64,000 bases of DNA, taken from assembly GCA_011032825.1 (NCBI GenBank), contig JAADJZ010000021.1, positions 496,001-560,000 of the forward strand. The letters are read 5' to 3'. Shown here piece by piece: positions 45,242 to 57,125 of this stretch. The notes beneath the pieces are model-generated. The model was not told where the DNA came from, made no database searches, and saw nothing but the letters and a program-made list of their open reading frames with translations. Position 1 is the stretch's first letter. The number at the start of each line of letters is the position of its first letter. This stretch comes from Massariosphaeria phaeospora (lineage: Eukaryota; Ascomycota; Dothideomycetes; Pleosporales). Both the position numbers and the translations under genes were made by a program.

Positions 45242-45636
45242 GCCCCCGCCGCCGCCCACCGCGACGCTGTCTCGACTCGCCCACATCAGCCCGCCCAGTC
45301 TCGTGATCTGGCGTCCCCGGCATTCCACCTCCAGACTCCCAGGCTGTGCGATGACGGTATAAGGCGGCACTCCAATCACGACCGCTGCTTCCACCACGCA
45401 TCGCGCAACTCCCTCCCCGCAGGCACCGCCAGCCCGCGACCAGCAACGACGACCCGGCGGACAGGCCCAGCACGACAGTGAGCCCCGCACATCACAAGCC
45501 GCCGCTGCTGTCCTGCCACTTGTCAGAAGAACCGCCTGCTGAGTGTCGACTGCCTATATATCCTCTGTATGCAGTCTGCCTTTCCTTGAATCCACGTCGA
45601 CAATGAGCCCCGACAAGACCCCGCTGACCACCCACC

Positions 45637-47263
45637 ATGGCCCTAGGCTCCCCCCCGCGAAACTTCAACAGGCCGCTCCACCGCCGCACCCCCTCTGGTC
45701 TCGCTGTCGTGCACGAAGAGACCCCCGCCATGTCGGACCATGACTCCAAATCGCAATCGCAGCCAGAGCTAGGCGTCTCTGAGCTCTCCCCAAAGCTTGT
45801 AGCCACCGACTCTGCTTCCGCGCTTGCCACTCCGTTCGGCGAACCGCTCGCTCCTTCATACTCGACCGTGTCTACGCCCGGCCTTTCGCGCTCGAATTCC
45901 TTCTCTTACAGCTCGTACGAGTCCGACGCCGAAGACGCATCTTTCTTCCCACCTGTCGAACGTCTCACCATGTTCGATTTCATCGAGAACCTCGCTCTGC
46001 CCCAGCGCGTAGAGAAGATCCAGCGATCTGTCTCGGCCCATGCCGACAAGCTCAGAAAACAGGCCAAGAGCAGGAGTGCGAATACACGCGACCGAGTCGT
46101 CGAGGAGTGGCGCCGCAGAGTTCCCACCGAGGGCGAACAGCTCGACAGGTACAGACGGAAGATGCGCCAGTCTGTCGACCGGCTGAACGAGCGCTGGAAC
46201 GAGCAGGCGGCTGTTACGGTGCGAGAAAAGGCCTCCTTCATCGCCGCTGTCATGAATATCTTCGTGTCTGGCTATCTCGTGGGAGCCCATCCCGAGTTCT
46301 TCCCGTGGTGGTACACGGTGCAACTGCTGTACTTTATGCCTCTTCGCTTCTACGCCTACCACAAGAAAGGCTACCACTATTTCCTGGCTGACCTGTGCTA
46401 CTTCGTCAACTTTCTCGCGGTCCTAAGTATATGGGTCTTTCCTAACTCGAAGCGCTTGTTCATCAGTACCTATTGCCTGGCGTTCGGAAACAACGCTGTT
46501 GCGATTGCCATGTGGCGCAATTCGCTCGTCTTCCACTCCATGGACAAGGTCGTCAGGTGAGCAGCCACTGTCTCTGCCACATGATCCACAGGCTAATCGG
46601 GCTAGTCTCTTTATCCACATCATGCCGTGCGTGACACTGCACTGCCTCGTTCATTTGTTGTCACCCGAGGCCCAGCAGCGGCACTACCCAGCACTGTACA
46701 ACATACGCACGTCGTCTCCCGGTTCACCCGAGCACTACGGTCTTCTGCAAATGGTGACATGGGCCACTGTGCCCTACGCCGCCTGGCAGCTTAGCTACCA
46801 CTTGATGATTACTGTGCGTCGTCGTGAGAAGATTGCCGCGGGCCGCCCAACATCTTTCACCTGGCTGCGAAAGTCATACGCCAAGACCTGGATCGGCAAA
46901 TTCGTCCTCTCCCTACCGGATGTCCTCCAAGAGCCCGCCTTCATGTTCATCCAATACGCATACGCCTGTATTACCATGCTGCCTTGTCCCCTATGGTTCT
47001 GGTCCCGATGGGCTAGCGGTCTGTTCCTGGGTGCTGTGTTTATGTGGAGCGTGTATAATGGGGCCACGTACTACATAGACGTCTTTGGGACGAGGTTTCA
47101 GAAGGAACTCGAGGCGCTCAAGAAGGATGTCGCAAAGTGGCAAAGCTCGCCCGAGGGAGCCTTTGGACCGCCAACTCCTGGAGAATTTCTTGAGAAGATT
47201 CCTCCGTTAGAGGGGACCACAGGTGCAAAGTCTGCTGACGATGAGGTGAGATTGAGAAAGTAA
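45637..47263 (+). CDS. GPC1: Glycerophosphocholine acyltransferase Gpc1
   Basis: An integral membrane enzyme of the DUF2838 (PF10998, yeast YGR149W) family, which acylates glycerophosphocholine to lyso-phosphatidylcholine in phospholipid remodelling. Exons 45637-46556 and 46606-47263 are joined over a 49-nt intron (GTGAGC, CTAAT branch, GCTAG) to give 525 codons. The N-terminal 110 residues are disordered and Ser-rich; then comes a helical segment (RLTMFDFIENLALPQRVEKI) and about eight membrane helices, with family motifs such as WWYTVQLLYFMPLRFYAYHKKG and FWSRWASGLFLGAVFMWSVYNG seen as long hydrophobic runs. An ATG at 45603 in good context opens a 47-codon overlapping frame that may dampen translation. 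It converges with the paraoxonase-like gene. Confidence 0.92.
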
Positions 47264-47730
47264 AGTATACTTGTTGCACTATTGGTTTCAGTCTACAGAG
47301 GCTTGCAGTAATAGATTGAGTTCAGACTTTTGTTTTGTCCACGGTATGTTTTCAATCTTTATTGATCGAGGTTATTTGGTTTTGCTTTAGGTGGAGTTGA
47401 CTAGCATATTTTCCGTACATTTTTACCTTAGCGGGAGTTGTACAGGTTATGGAGATTCTGCATTATCCGGCTTTTCCCTTTCTATGTTACTTGGGACCCG
47501 GTTTATACCCCTTTTCCTTCGCTTTACTCTTGCATCGTCGATAAGTAGCATCACCGTCATTTACAACCCCTAACATCCCCTGGGCTGTTTTCTTTTGCTT
47601 TGCACTGCATCCGTGGTTGTTGGTGAAGTCTTTTGTTGGGTACGAATATGACTCTGCCAGAATCTTACGTCGCGACACTGTCGGGAACACAGCTCTTAAC
47701 CATAACTACGCTAAATCACACAAAACACAC
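47264..47730. other. Convergent intergenic region
   Basis: The 3' ends of GPC1 (plus) and the paraoxonase-like gene (minus) face each other here. It is T-rich on the plus strand. No gene is supported. Confidence 0.5.
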
Positions 47731-49113
47731 TCACTCTTTGAACACCAGAAGGCCACGCTCATACAAGCCCGACATCATGCCAACCCCCCTCTTCGTATCC
47801 CTCACAAGCGTAGTACTAGAACAAAACTCATACCCCTTGTACAGCTCTTTCAGCCCGCCTTCCTCGCTCCATTCAGCAGCCCAACTCGGCGCCCCACACT
47901 CACACGCACTCTTCTCCTCCTCCTTCTCACTCCCCGGCACACAACCCGGCCGCTGTTTCGCCACCTTGGTCAACGCCGGCACAAACGGATGGCCCGCCAT
48001 GAGCAGCTTGCCGTTGCCGTCGACGGACAGGTTGTCGACACCCGCGGGCGCGCGCATGTAGCCCTTGGCCGTGAGATTGAACTGGCGGTCGACGTCGAAA
48101 AAGTACACGCCGGGCTTCGACGACGAGGCCACGGCCAGCGTCGTGGCGTTCAGCATGGTCACGCCGTTGGCGAACGGGACGCGCGCGACCAGCTTCGCCG
48201 CCGTGCGCGCGTAGCTGTTGAGGTCGGCGTACACGACGCTGCCACCGGGCACGCCGGAATACGTCTCCAGCTGCGCGAGCAGCGGCGACGAGGCCGCGGT
48301 GACGTGGTGGTCGTTGGTGATGAACAGGCGTCCGTTGCCGATGCTGTGGATCGAGTTCGGCGCGTGCACCAGGTCGTTTTTGAACTTCATGAAGAAGTCG
48401 ACGTAGCCGTTGCGCAGGTTGCCTGAGAAGACGAGGATCTCGGGGCCGGTGCGCGCGTGGTTGGACACGTAGAGCATGGAGTTGTCGGCTTCCCAGTCGA
48501 GGCCTAGCGGGTGGAAGTCGGCTGTTTTGAAGCCTCGCAGGTGGAGTGGCTGCAGCGCTTGCTCATCGCCGATGTTGGCGCTGAGGTAGTCGTAGAGCCA
48601 GAGCCCGCCTTCTGGGACGCCTTTTTCGGTGGCGAAGGTTCCCTGTTATGGCGTTAGCTGAGGTTCGCTTGGAGTGTAGTTTGGGGATCATTCAGAAGGC
48701 TAAAGCATAGCATGACACTCACCATGACGGTATTCCAACGGTCTCGTCCCCTGAGAAAGTTAGTCGATATCAAGTCTTGCCAGGTCTCAGCCTTGGAGGA
48801 AACGGAGTGCATACGGGTCACATGACAAGATAGCCAACCCCTGAGCCTCAGCCAAGACCACATCTTCACAATTGCGAATGCGGTTCTGGAATTTCACTTC
48901 GTGCTGCTTGAAATGGTTGAAGGGCTGAAGAGCACCAGGCCGGTTCGAAAAGAGGTCCGACCCAACTAGATAGCGATCATACAGATACGGCGAGCTGACG
49001 GCCGTCAAAAGCGCGAGATACTAGTCGTAAACGATTAGCATGTGGATAATCGTTGTGACAGTTAGTGAACGCTGAGGGGTGGTGGTGGTACCTACGATCC
49101 ATGTTCTCGCCAT
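47731..49113 (-). CDS. Paraoxonase/arylesterase-like calcium-dependent lactonase
   Basis: Exons complement 49113-49096, 49020-48815, 48750-48723 and 48642-47731 (introns of 75, 64 and 80 nt) give 387 codons in one frame. The protein begins with a hydrophobic anchor or signal (WIYLALLTAVSSPYLYDRYL) and folds as a six-bladed propeller of the SMP-30/paraoxonase group. HPLGLDWEADNSMLYVSNH, APNSIHSIGNGRLFITNDHH and APAGVDNLSVDGNGKL carry the Asn/Asp positions that bind calcium in paraoxonases. Such enzymes hydrolyse lactones or aryl esters; the substrate here is unknown. The third exon is only 28 nt. The N-terminus suggests passage into the secretory pathway. It is convergent with GPC1. Confidence 0.85.
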
Positions 49114-50143
49114 AATGGTTGCAGATGATGTGAGTAGAGTACGCGGAGACGCAGACAGAGACGCAGACGGAGGTAGAAACGTTGCTCAAATGATAAATAT
49201 GGAAGGCAATTGATTATTTGAACAGAGACGATGTCGGGAGAACTGAATGCCGGAGATTCAGGGCGCGGCGTTGGACGGTTACTTACCGGACGCCAAGAAG
49301 GCGTTGCCCGCGGGGATTACCAAACGGGAAATCCTTGTCAAGCTTACTGCGGTCGGATACCGACTGTACGCTCGTGCAGATGTGGTGTTTTTACAGTCTG
49401 TACAGCGGAAGTTGCGCTGGGTCTTTCGTGATTGCTCTAAGGGGGGTTTGAGATGGGTGGGTGGGTTATACTTGGGCAGTTTAGAACTGTGGAGTAGAAT
49501 ATAGGATACGTTTAGCCTAACGACATTGTAGTTTCGGACATGCATACTGCTCATTTTATCAACACTATTAAAGGTTTGCAAGCGTAGTCGAAAGACGAGC
49601 CGCTTCCCCACAACAAGGCACCTGGGCAAACATGGGACTGTGATTGCGCCAAACTTAGAAGGGACTAGTGGCTTAATTGATTCATCAACTTCGTCTCATG
49701 TTGAATCCATCCTATTGTAACCTGTCTGGGACCCAGTCGGCCCACTGAATAGCGGCCCATGCTAAAGGCAAGTTCATCGCATTGCGTCTCGATTTGTTCA
49801 GCCTCATGCCATCTTTGTGCCGCTCAACATCTCAAACTAGATTGCACTTGGGCTCCTGACCATTACGGGAAAAGGTGTCGCTCCATCCTTTATCGTAAAT
49901 CAATTTCACCAGCGCGAAATGTGTGTGGGTCCTCCGACTCGTCGATACCAAAGGTCCAATCAGTCGTTGTAGTCGAATTTGTACTTTGCGAAGATCTCCT
50001 CGCGAGTCTGGCTGGGTCTTCCATGCTGACGGTGGCGTCGACCCGGGTCCATTACGACTTTGACTCCCCAGAACCCGCACCTCGTGGTGCAATGACAAGG
50101 CCTAACAACGATTAGCTGTGATATCAGGGCATCTCTCGCTTAC
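49114..50143. other. Intergenic region of 1 kb
   Basis: It holds the paraoxonase-like promoter and the 3' flank of the F-box-like gene. No supported gene; the frames seen are short and overlap. Confidence 0.5.
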
Positions 50144-51404
50144 CTACAGGTTACGCAGGGTCCATGTCCTGATAGTCGGCTTCGACGGAACCCAGTGAGG
50201 CGGTTGGTGAGGATTCTGTTTCCACTGCTCTAGAGCCCGGGTGAACGCCGCCTTGGTGCTGTTCTTGAGATACCCCTCTACGTTGACCTTCTTGATGTGT
50301 CTAACCTCTTCCATAGCGTAAGTCAGAATCATCTCAGTCATAAGCTTTTGGCAGGGAAATGGTTTGGCCCATGGCCGAAACCTCGCGGTATTCCATGGAT
50401 CCGTTAAGGGTCCCCAGCGAGTGGTTCGAAATTTGATATCAAGACGTTCGAGGGTGGGAAGATTGGCCTGTCGCAGAACATGAGCATGGCTGGTCGCCTC
50501 AATCGGAGGCCAGACTTCAACGCCAAAGAACCGGAGGTACTCATAATTATCGAAATTGAACCCGATATTGGTGACATGTTGTCCTAGTGGCGCTCCGTAG
50601 GTTAATACATCCAAAAAAGGCCGTCGTGCCGTGAAGCTCCAGCGGTTTGATTGTTTCCATATTGTCGCGGAGTATTCATCCTTAACCTGCTTACTGACGC
50701 GTAGTAGAGCAGTATTAGGTGCAGCCACCTCGTCTGCCGGGTCGTGAGTACCGATCAGCAACGCGTTCGGCGCGTGAGGAACCCAACCGTTTCCCTGAAC
50801 GAGGACTCGGAACACGCCTCCGGTTCCAGTTCCACGATTGATGATTCGTGGATACAAGTCGTGGCCGCATGCCCACCCGTAAACTTCCAGGCGTAGTTCT
50901 TTGGGCAGCTTCATAAATGTGAACGTTTTCTCGTAGTCGTGATACCATTTCCAGAGCGCACTGAAGCCGTGTTGCCCTATAGGTGTCCAAGCAACTATGT
51001 CGACAATCACGTCACAGAGGCAATCTACCGACAGCCACTGTTCTCGCCACATAACCCGAACGCTCTCCTGGTCCACATGCTTCTGGTTGTTGTTGCTCGC
51101 AAATTTGGCACGTGTAAGTACTATGAGCTTTGTACGCGTTCGCTGGGTTTGCGCTGTGAAGGTGAAGTACGTCGCGAAATGGCCTTCTATTCAGTGGTTA
51201 GCGTATATTTCATGACGAATTCCTACTTCGAGACGTACCTTCTTGATTAGGCTTTAGCAAGTCCTTGTAGTCCGCCTCAATGGCGTTCCGAACGTCGACT
51301 TTTGCTATATAGGCGGCGAAACTGCGGGCCTTCTTGATGGCGATCTGCGCTTCCACCGTCTGCCTCATGGCTGCCCGGAACGTATTCCGTTCATTCCGGT
51401 TCAT
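50144..51404 (-). CDS. F-box-like hypothetical protein
   Basis: Exons complement 51404-51239 and 51186-50144 join over a 52-nt intron (GTACGT to GAATAG, CTAAC branch) to give 402 codons. The first 55 residues are basic and helical (MNRNERNTFRAAMRQTVEAQ). Near residue 150 there is FMKLPKELRLEVYGWACG, which resembles the short F-box-like LPxELRLxIY motif common in large ascomycete families of unknown function. The remainder is a mixed alpha/beta domain with many tryptophans. The role (substrate adaptor for ubiquitin ligase) is inferred only from the motif. No membrane segment. Confidence 0.7.
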
Positions 51405-52779
51405 CTTCAGTCTGCCGATGGCCCAGTTCACTCAGAAATAATTTGAGTTGTAACGATAAATGGTAGGTCGAGTGTGGCGGAGGTTGGGCAGGATCAGAGC
51501 GAGAAGGTCCTACACGATCGTGCCAAGACATTGACTTAACGGTGAAGACAACTTCGGCAAGCGGCAAACGGCAAACGGCAAGCGGCAACTCTGCCGGTGA
51601 CAACCGCGGCCGAGCATGTAGCATTCTACCCAGACTTCGTGCACACGAAAGCGTACTGCCGCACACAGCGCCAACTGGAACAGCACGGCAAAACTGTGCA
51701 ATTAGATCCCTATTATTCCAGGTTTCCTCTCTTTCACCATTTCCAGGTGCGCTTTTCGTGAGTTGGCCATTATCTTCATGCTTACGGCAGTGTTTCTCTA
51801 AAGTAGCAATAATGTTAATGGAAGAAAAAATTTCAGTACGGTACTAACTTGTGGTGCAATCCTAGGGCCCTAAACGATACTCTGGTTATTCTCCGGTCGG
51901 CGGGCATGAACGACGCCGCTGTTCTTATCTCCTCTAAACTTGTGTGGACCCGGGGCCCTTGCCATCATCAATATAGTAACATCTTGCGTTGAGAAATACT
52001 AATCAGCTTCGCGTCGGATGGCCTGGTCCTACAAGTAGCGCATGACAGACGTAGAGTAGACCAGCGTAGGACTTAGCCGGTGCAGAATCAATGCGTCGAA
52101 AACAAAGCTGATACTGGTAGTTGTTTGATCCGGAGCGAAAGAGATTCGCAGTTCTTTAAGGTTCGGACAGTGGTATGGCTTTTGCTGAAATACGAACGCC
52201 CCTAGGCAAGGAAACATGTATGAACACTGTGAAGTCGACGTAGGGGGCTATGAAAACATGTACGAGCACCGTACAGTGGACACGAAAAGCTAAGACATTC
52301 TGCGTACTACCGCGGAAAACTCGTCCAGCGAAGCAACCCACTCTACCCGCAAATACTGAGAGGACCTAGCTAATCAGAAGAGGTAGCAACCCGCGGAAGG
52401 GCGGCATGGATTTGTGTGGTTTTGGCTGTGACTTATGAGCTAGGAATAGTTGAGACGGGAGCTACGAACTGTGAGTGAGGTAGGTGGACTAGTAGTGGAA
52501 GGCTCCAGCTGCTCACCTGGGGCACCTTAGCGACCACGTGCACACGTATTTTCTTGGCGCGCTTGGCCTGTGTGTTGCAGCCTAAGCCACGACGCACGTT
52601 CTCGATATCCGCGTACAACCATGGCTCCATAGCACCATGGGATCAACTATTCGCGCGACCCTTCACCAAAGCCCTCCAACCATTCCAGGATCCTACGCTT
52701 ACAGCGACCCGAAGCTGCTCCCATCCCCACGAACCGCCGGACCGTCCAACCGACTGCGATCGCCTGTACCTGATCCGCG
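51405..52779. other. Intergenic region between F-box-like gene and NBS1
   Basis: About 1.4 kb between divergent genes. It holds a heptamer array (listed) and a short minus-strand frame (52029-52217) with a leucine-rich-repeat-like phrase, HCPNLKELRISF, that could be a relic of an F-box/LRR gene. No complete gene is supported. Confidence 0.45.
51555..51589. repeat. (CGGCAAR)5 heptamer repeat
   Basis: Five contiguous seven-base copies (CGGCAAG, CGGCAAA, CGGCAAA, CGGCAAG, CGGCAAC) about 150 bases upstream of the F-box-like start codon. Confidence 0.85.
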
Positions 52780-55289
52780 ATGTGGATCCTCGAACATGAA
52801 TCACTCTTTGGAGGAAAACGTATATGGCTTCGGCCGGGATCGCAGCAACTGTATGGGCGGACAACATCTGGCCACAAGGACTCGCAAGCAGACGGAAAAC
52901 AAGTCTTTATCGACAACAAGAATGTGTCGAGGAAACATATGATAATAAAGGTGCACGACGTACCAGAAGGAGACGGCGTAAGTATACATGCTAGTCCATT
53001 GTGATCTATCTAACCTAATATAGACGAGACTGCACTCAAGATCTCAAATAGAGATCATTGATCTTAGTTGTCGACAAGGAACCGATATTGAAGGTCAGAG
53101 GTCTCTGAAGAGCACGAAAGAAGCAGACGGCACTATCACGTATGACAAGATGGTCCTCTCCGGTACGGAGCATACAATCAAGATTGCAGCGAGTTACCCG
53201 GCGTTCAAGTGGGTTCTCTCTCTGTTCGACAGTATTACTTTCTTCTCTGACGTAGACTAGGATAAAATGGCAGCCAGTTGTCATTACATACGCTAGCAAA
53301 GATCACAAAGCACGTAGTGTCCAGCTACACCCTTTGGATATCAAAACTACTACGGAGTTCGTGTACGGCAAGACAACACACGTGGTGTCTCAGAAGAGAA
53401 ACCTTCCCAAGGTTCTACAAGGCCTTGTGGCTGGAGCACATATTGTAACGGGTGAATTCATCGATGCGATCCTTGCTGCAGCGGAGCGTTCGGTCGATGG
53501 ATCGGGTAATTACGTGCCTTCCAAGCTGGAAGAAGACCTCGATACTTGGTGGCCGAAGGAGAAAGAGTGTATACCCCCTATTGGGGCAGAACCAATCCCG
53601 CGCCCAGAGCAGATGCTTGAGCCAGACTCCAATCGATCCGAAGTGTTTTCTGGGCTGACCTTTGTCTTCTCCAACGAACCCCAATACAACAGCTTACAAG
53701 CGCCCATCGCAGGAGGGGGTGGTAAAGCATTACTCTTTAACATACGCGTTGGTGAAACTACAGTAAAAGAATACGTAGACTTTGTAAGCAACGCTGCAGG
53801 AGAAAAGAGACGGAACGAAGCCAATAATGGCCGTCTTCCTGTTGTATCCATCCGCCTTTCTGGTTTCCCAAGTGAGATGGAGGCATGGGCCACAGACTTC
53901 GTGACTGGCGTTGACCAAGCATTGAAGCAGCGTTCAATCCAACAAAACGAGTTTTTGGACGCAATCCTCACCAAGGATGCATCCTCTTTACAAAAGCCTC
54001 CGGCTGAAGTCATTGAGGTACACTCTGTCACAGCTCAAGCGGAAACAAATCCACGCTCTACGCAAGATCTAACCCCCACATTTGACTCGAAACCTACCTC
54101 ACAAGCTCCTGAAGCTACTTCCACGCCATCACCAGAGCCGGCGAAATCGAATCCTCGTAAACGCCCTATGCGTCGTGGGCAGACAACCAGCCGTTTTACC
54201 GGCTTCGACGATTACGAGCCACCTCCGAAGGCACGCAAGATCGAAGAAGATGCTTCTATGGAGGATGTGCAAGAGTCCATCGTGACCACAAATCTGCACA
54301 ATGGTTCCCAACCTCGATCGACTGCAGGAACACAGGCAGACCCCGACTCTCAACGTCAAATAGAGGAGAGTGTAGAGACCGCTGATCAAATTGAACAGTT
54401 TATCCCGGCAGCAGCAGCGGCCAGACGACGTCGGGCTGTAACTCGGGCCGCCTCTGCCTCTGTGGAGCCAGAGGCACGTGCAGCGACGCGCAAGACAAAG
54501 GCTAGGGGCGCAGAAAAGGCTCCGCAGTCACAGAAACCTAAGATGAAAGACCCGAAAGATATCAACGTCAGAGAACAGACTCGGTTACGGGTCAAAGAGC
54601 AAGAGGAGAAGATAAAGGCCGATGAAGAGAGCCTCAGGGAGGCATTAGAAGGTGTCGACATCGCCGAAATCCGGGACCTTGTGCGGATCGAAGAGATGAA
54701 GGTCAAACCCCACGAGAATAGACCAGATCAGCGGACTGGAGCACATAGTGAGAGGTGGAATGACGAATGGAACGGTCGAAAGAATTTCAAGAAGTTCAGG
54801 CGTCGGGGTGCAGAGAGGGGCCCACAAGCTCAGAAGGTTCTTGTTACACTCGAAGAAACACCACAGAAGAAGGGCTTCGGGGTCAACTCGTTCTTCCTGG
54901 AAGATACAGAGACGACGCAATCTAAAGAAGACGAACGAAGACCTGCGCGCAGGACCGCACGCGAGCCGGAGGACGATTCAGAGCCTGAACCAGGGTTCAC
55001 AAGGCGCAAGCGGACTACACAATCCGAGGTGGTCAATGTAGAGGATAGTGGATCCGACGATGAATCAGTCGTGGCAAGTTCCAGTGGGCGGAGAAATAAG
55101 GGTGACACACAGCGAGTTGCAGAAACACAGCTGTCAGCGACTCAAACACAGACGCAGAAAAGTACCAGAAAGCGCGGGCCTGCAAGCGTCGCGGCTGGTC
55201 AACCTGCTACTAAGAAGAGCAGAGTGGCCAGGAGGGACGACGATAGTGATGAAGAGGAGACGGGTTTCCGGTTCAGGAGGAGAGGTTGA
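52780..55289 (+). CDS. NBS1: DNA repair protein Nbs1 (MRN complex)
   Basis: Nbs1 is the regulatory partner of Mre11-Rad50, which senses DNA double-strand breaks and recruits the Tel1/ATM kinase. Exons 52780-52977, 53024-53208 and 53261-55289 (introns of 46 and 52 nt) give 803 codons. The N-terminus is an FHA domain (LYGRTTSG, then NVSRKH, from the ATG to about residue 120), followed by a BRCT domain (about 125-210, THVVSQKRNLPKVLQGLVAG) and a second BRCT-like region. The C-terminal third is disordered and charged. The Mre11-binding motif KNFKKFRR is at about residue 635, and the very end has the acidic patch and FRF (797-799) expected for Tel1/ATM contact. All functional marks of the family are present. 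Confidence 0.93.
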
Positions 55290-56782
55290 ATGACCAGTTT
55301 GCTTTTCTAAAAGCTGTGGAATGAGCCAAGGCCAAACAATCCTCCGAGTACGACAATCCAGCGATGTTCGGATTCGAACAAATAGCACATATCATGGAAG
55401 TGGAACTCAGCACGTAACATATAACAGAGTTGATGATGTATCCAGTCAATCGACTTGTAGCTCCCAACGCCTGGCTGCTATGAACACGGTGAATAATACG
55501 GATAGAACCCGCTGGGGTCATGCCGTCCATGCAACCTTCTGCCATGTACGGGCCAAACCATTTGAACAAGAAATCGTGTCGTAAAAGCCCGTCCGGGTAT
55601 TTGGTCATACCTCCGCATCCGCTCTTTCCTTATCTCATTATCCACAGCTCAACGCTTCCGCTCAAAGTACGAGGACGTGGAGAACACGGCAACACTCTGA
55701 TCCATCGTCCATTCACCAACCCAGAGGTAGTTGTCGATCCATTTCTTTAGGCCAGGTGTCTCAGTGAATTTCTCAGGCTGTACACTAGGACTGTCCGGTC
55801 CCCGAGAAGGGAGCGGAGAAATGTCAGTCCCATGTTTGTATTCAGAAGTACGTAGGATGACGGGCGGAGGGTGTTGTATGGTGTATGGGGGAGGTGTTCG
55901 GCGTGAAAGAATGGGAACCTACGTGAGGCCGGTGGAGCGTCGCACGCCCGCGAGAAAGGCGGATACTGCGCTGGTCAGCTAGAAGAAACATGAGGTGTAT
56001 GAGTTTACACTTACTTAGCACTGCGTCGATAGCATAGTGGGTGATCCGGCCAAGCTGCGTGAGGTGTGAGCTAGGCGGTGTGGACATGCGACTCGAGACT
56101 GCTGTTACGCAGGCCCGCGAGACAAACAAAACGGATTACGTACAACCATGTTGGCGAGGTCTGTATTGTTCGAGGATGCGGCTGGTTTAGGAAGAGTCCA
56201 GGGGCAGAGAGGTATTCGGTGCGTAAGCGTAGCTTTGGTGTTGCGCGTAGGGTCTGCCCGCTGCTGTCCTGATGTGAGGCGACAAGTGTGGCTAGAGACT
56301 TAGTCATCTGCCTAGTGCGTGCTGCGTGTGAATGAATGGCTCGCATCTCGGCCTCAGCCCTGCCACTACGGCAACGCGGGTGCGGGTGAGTTAGGGACGA
56401 CCAGCCCGCAGACGATCGAGGCCGATACCAACAGGTGTGCGTTCTCGCTGTCTTCTGACCGCGAATGCATGACCCGTTGCTTTTTCAAGACATCGGCTCC
56501 TCCCACCTGCTCTGCAGCGCGTGGCCGACCACGGATAGCACTGGCCAGGGTAGCGAGGCTATGAAGCAAATCGGGGCGCTGCCGCTATGTGCATGGGCTG
56601 CGGAGCTTGCGCTTTTCAGCTTTTTCTTCTGTCGGGCTGCTGGGCTTATCGGCGCGCCTGGGTGAGCTTGGCCGTTCGTGATGTAACTGGGTGGGGGGAG
56701 GTTCGAAGAACAGCAGGAGAAGCAGTGTGTTTCCGTCATTGCTCTGACTACGAAGGTTGCATCGCGCTGCTCAGCTCAGTTC

Positions 56783-56789
56783 ATATAAA
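56783..56789 (+). promoter_or_regulatory. TATA-like box of pyruvate kinase
   Basis: ATATAAA lies about 340 bases before the ATG and 170 before the probable 5' UTR intron, a reasonable distance if the transcript starts near 56.82-56.9 kb. It is chosen by sequence alone. Confidence 0.35.
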
Positions 56790-56960
56790 GAGGCTTGGGG
56801 ACACGCGCCGCGACAGGTCCTATCAAACGTTTCCGTACCCGCACGCTGAACTTGCGCCTGTTGTCATCGCCGCCGGCCTGCCCCGCCCTAGCCCGAAAGA
56901 TAAATACTGCGACTGCGGTTGAGAGCTTCGAACCTGCCATCCACAACAACAGCAAACCTG

Positions 56961-57041
56961 GTATGTGCTAAATCTCAGTCGGTGGCCTAACTAAGCAGAG
57001 ATTTATTAGCGCTCTTTACTGACTTTGTTTTCGACTGGCAG
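56961..57041 (+). other. Probable 5' UTR intron of pyruvate kinase
   Basis: The sequence runs from GTATGT through CTAAC and CTGAC branch-like motifs to TGGCAG, 81 nt, inside the presumed leader. Highly expressed glycolytic genes often carry leader introns. Not tested against transcripts. Confidence 0.45.
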
Positions 57042-57125
57042 CCCGCCCACTATAGAACCTCCCCCGCCGCATCCCCCGCACAGCTCCTGTAACCTCTTTC
57101 CAACATCCGGGACAGAGACTTCACA

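Larger units (their letters stand above)
44875..45636. other. Intergenic region with AT-rich patch and palindrome
   Basis: The first 250 bases include an AT-rich patch (about 44980-45085), unlike the GC-rich surroundings, ending in a 32-base near-palindrome. The remainder is the GPC1 promoter and 5' UTR, with CACTTGT repeats and an upstream ATG at 45603 that is out of frame with the main start. Confidence 0.5.
55290..57125. promoter_or_regulatory. NBS1 3' flank and pyruvate kinase promoter/5' UTR
   Basis: A 1.8-kb region. The last 350 bases look like a strong promoter: a TATA-like box near 56783, a C/T-rich stretch and a probable 5' UTR intron. No gene is supported in 55.3-56.7 kb, where short frames occur on both strands. 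Confidence 0.5.

Noticed and set aside
55365..55380. GGATTCGAAC, the reverse complement of a tRNA T-loop
   Set aside because: The flanking bases do not form a T-stem, and no acceptor, D-arm or anticodon arm can be drawn at the right distances.
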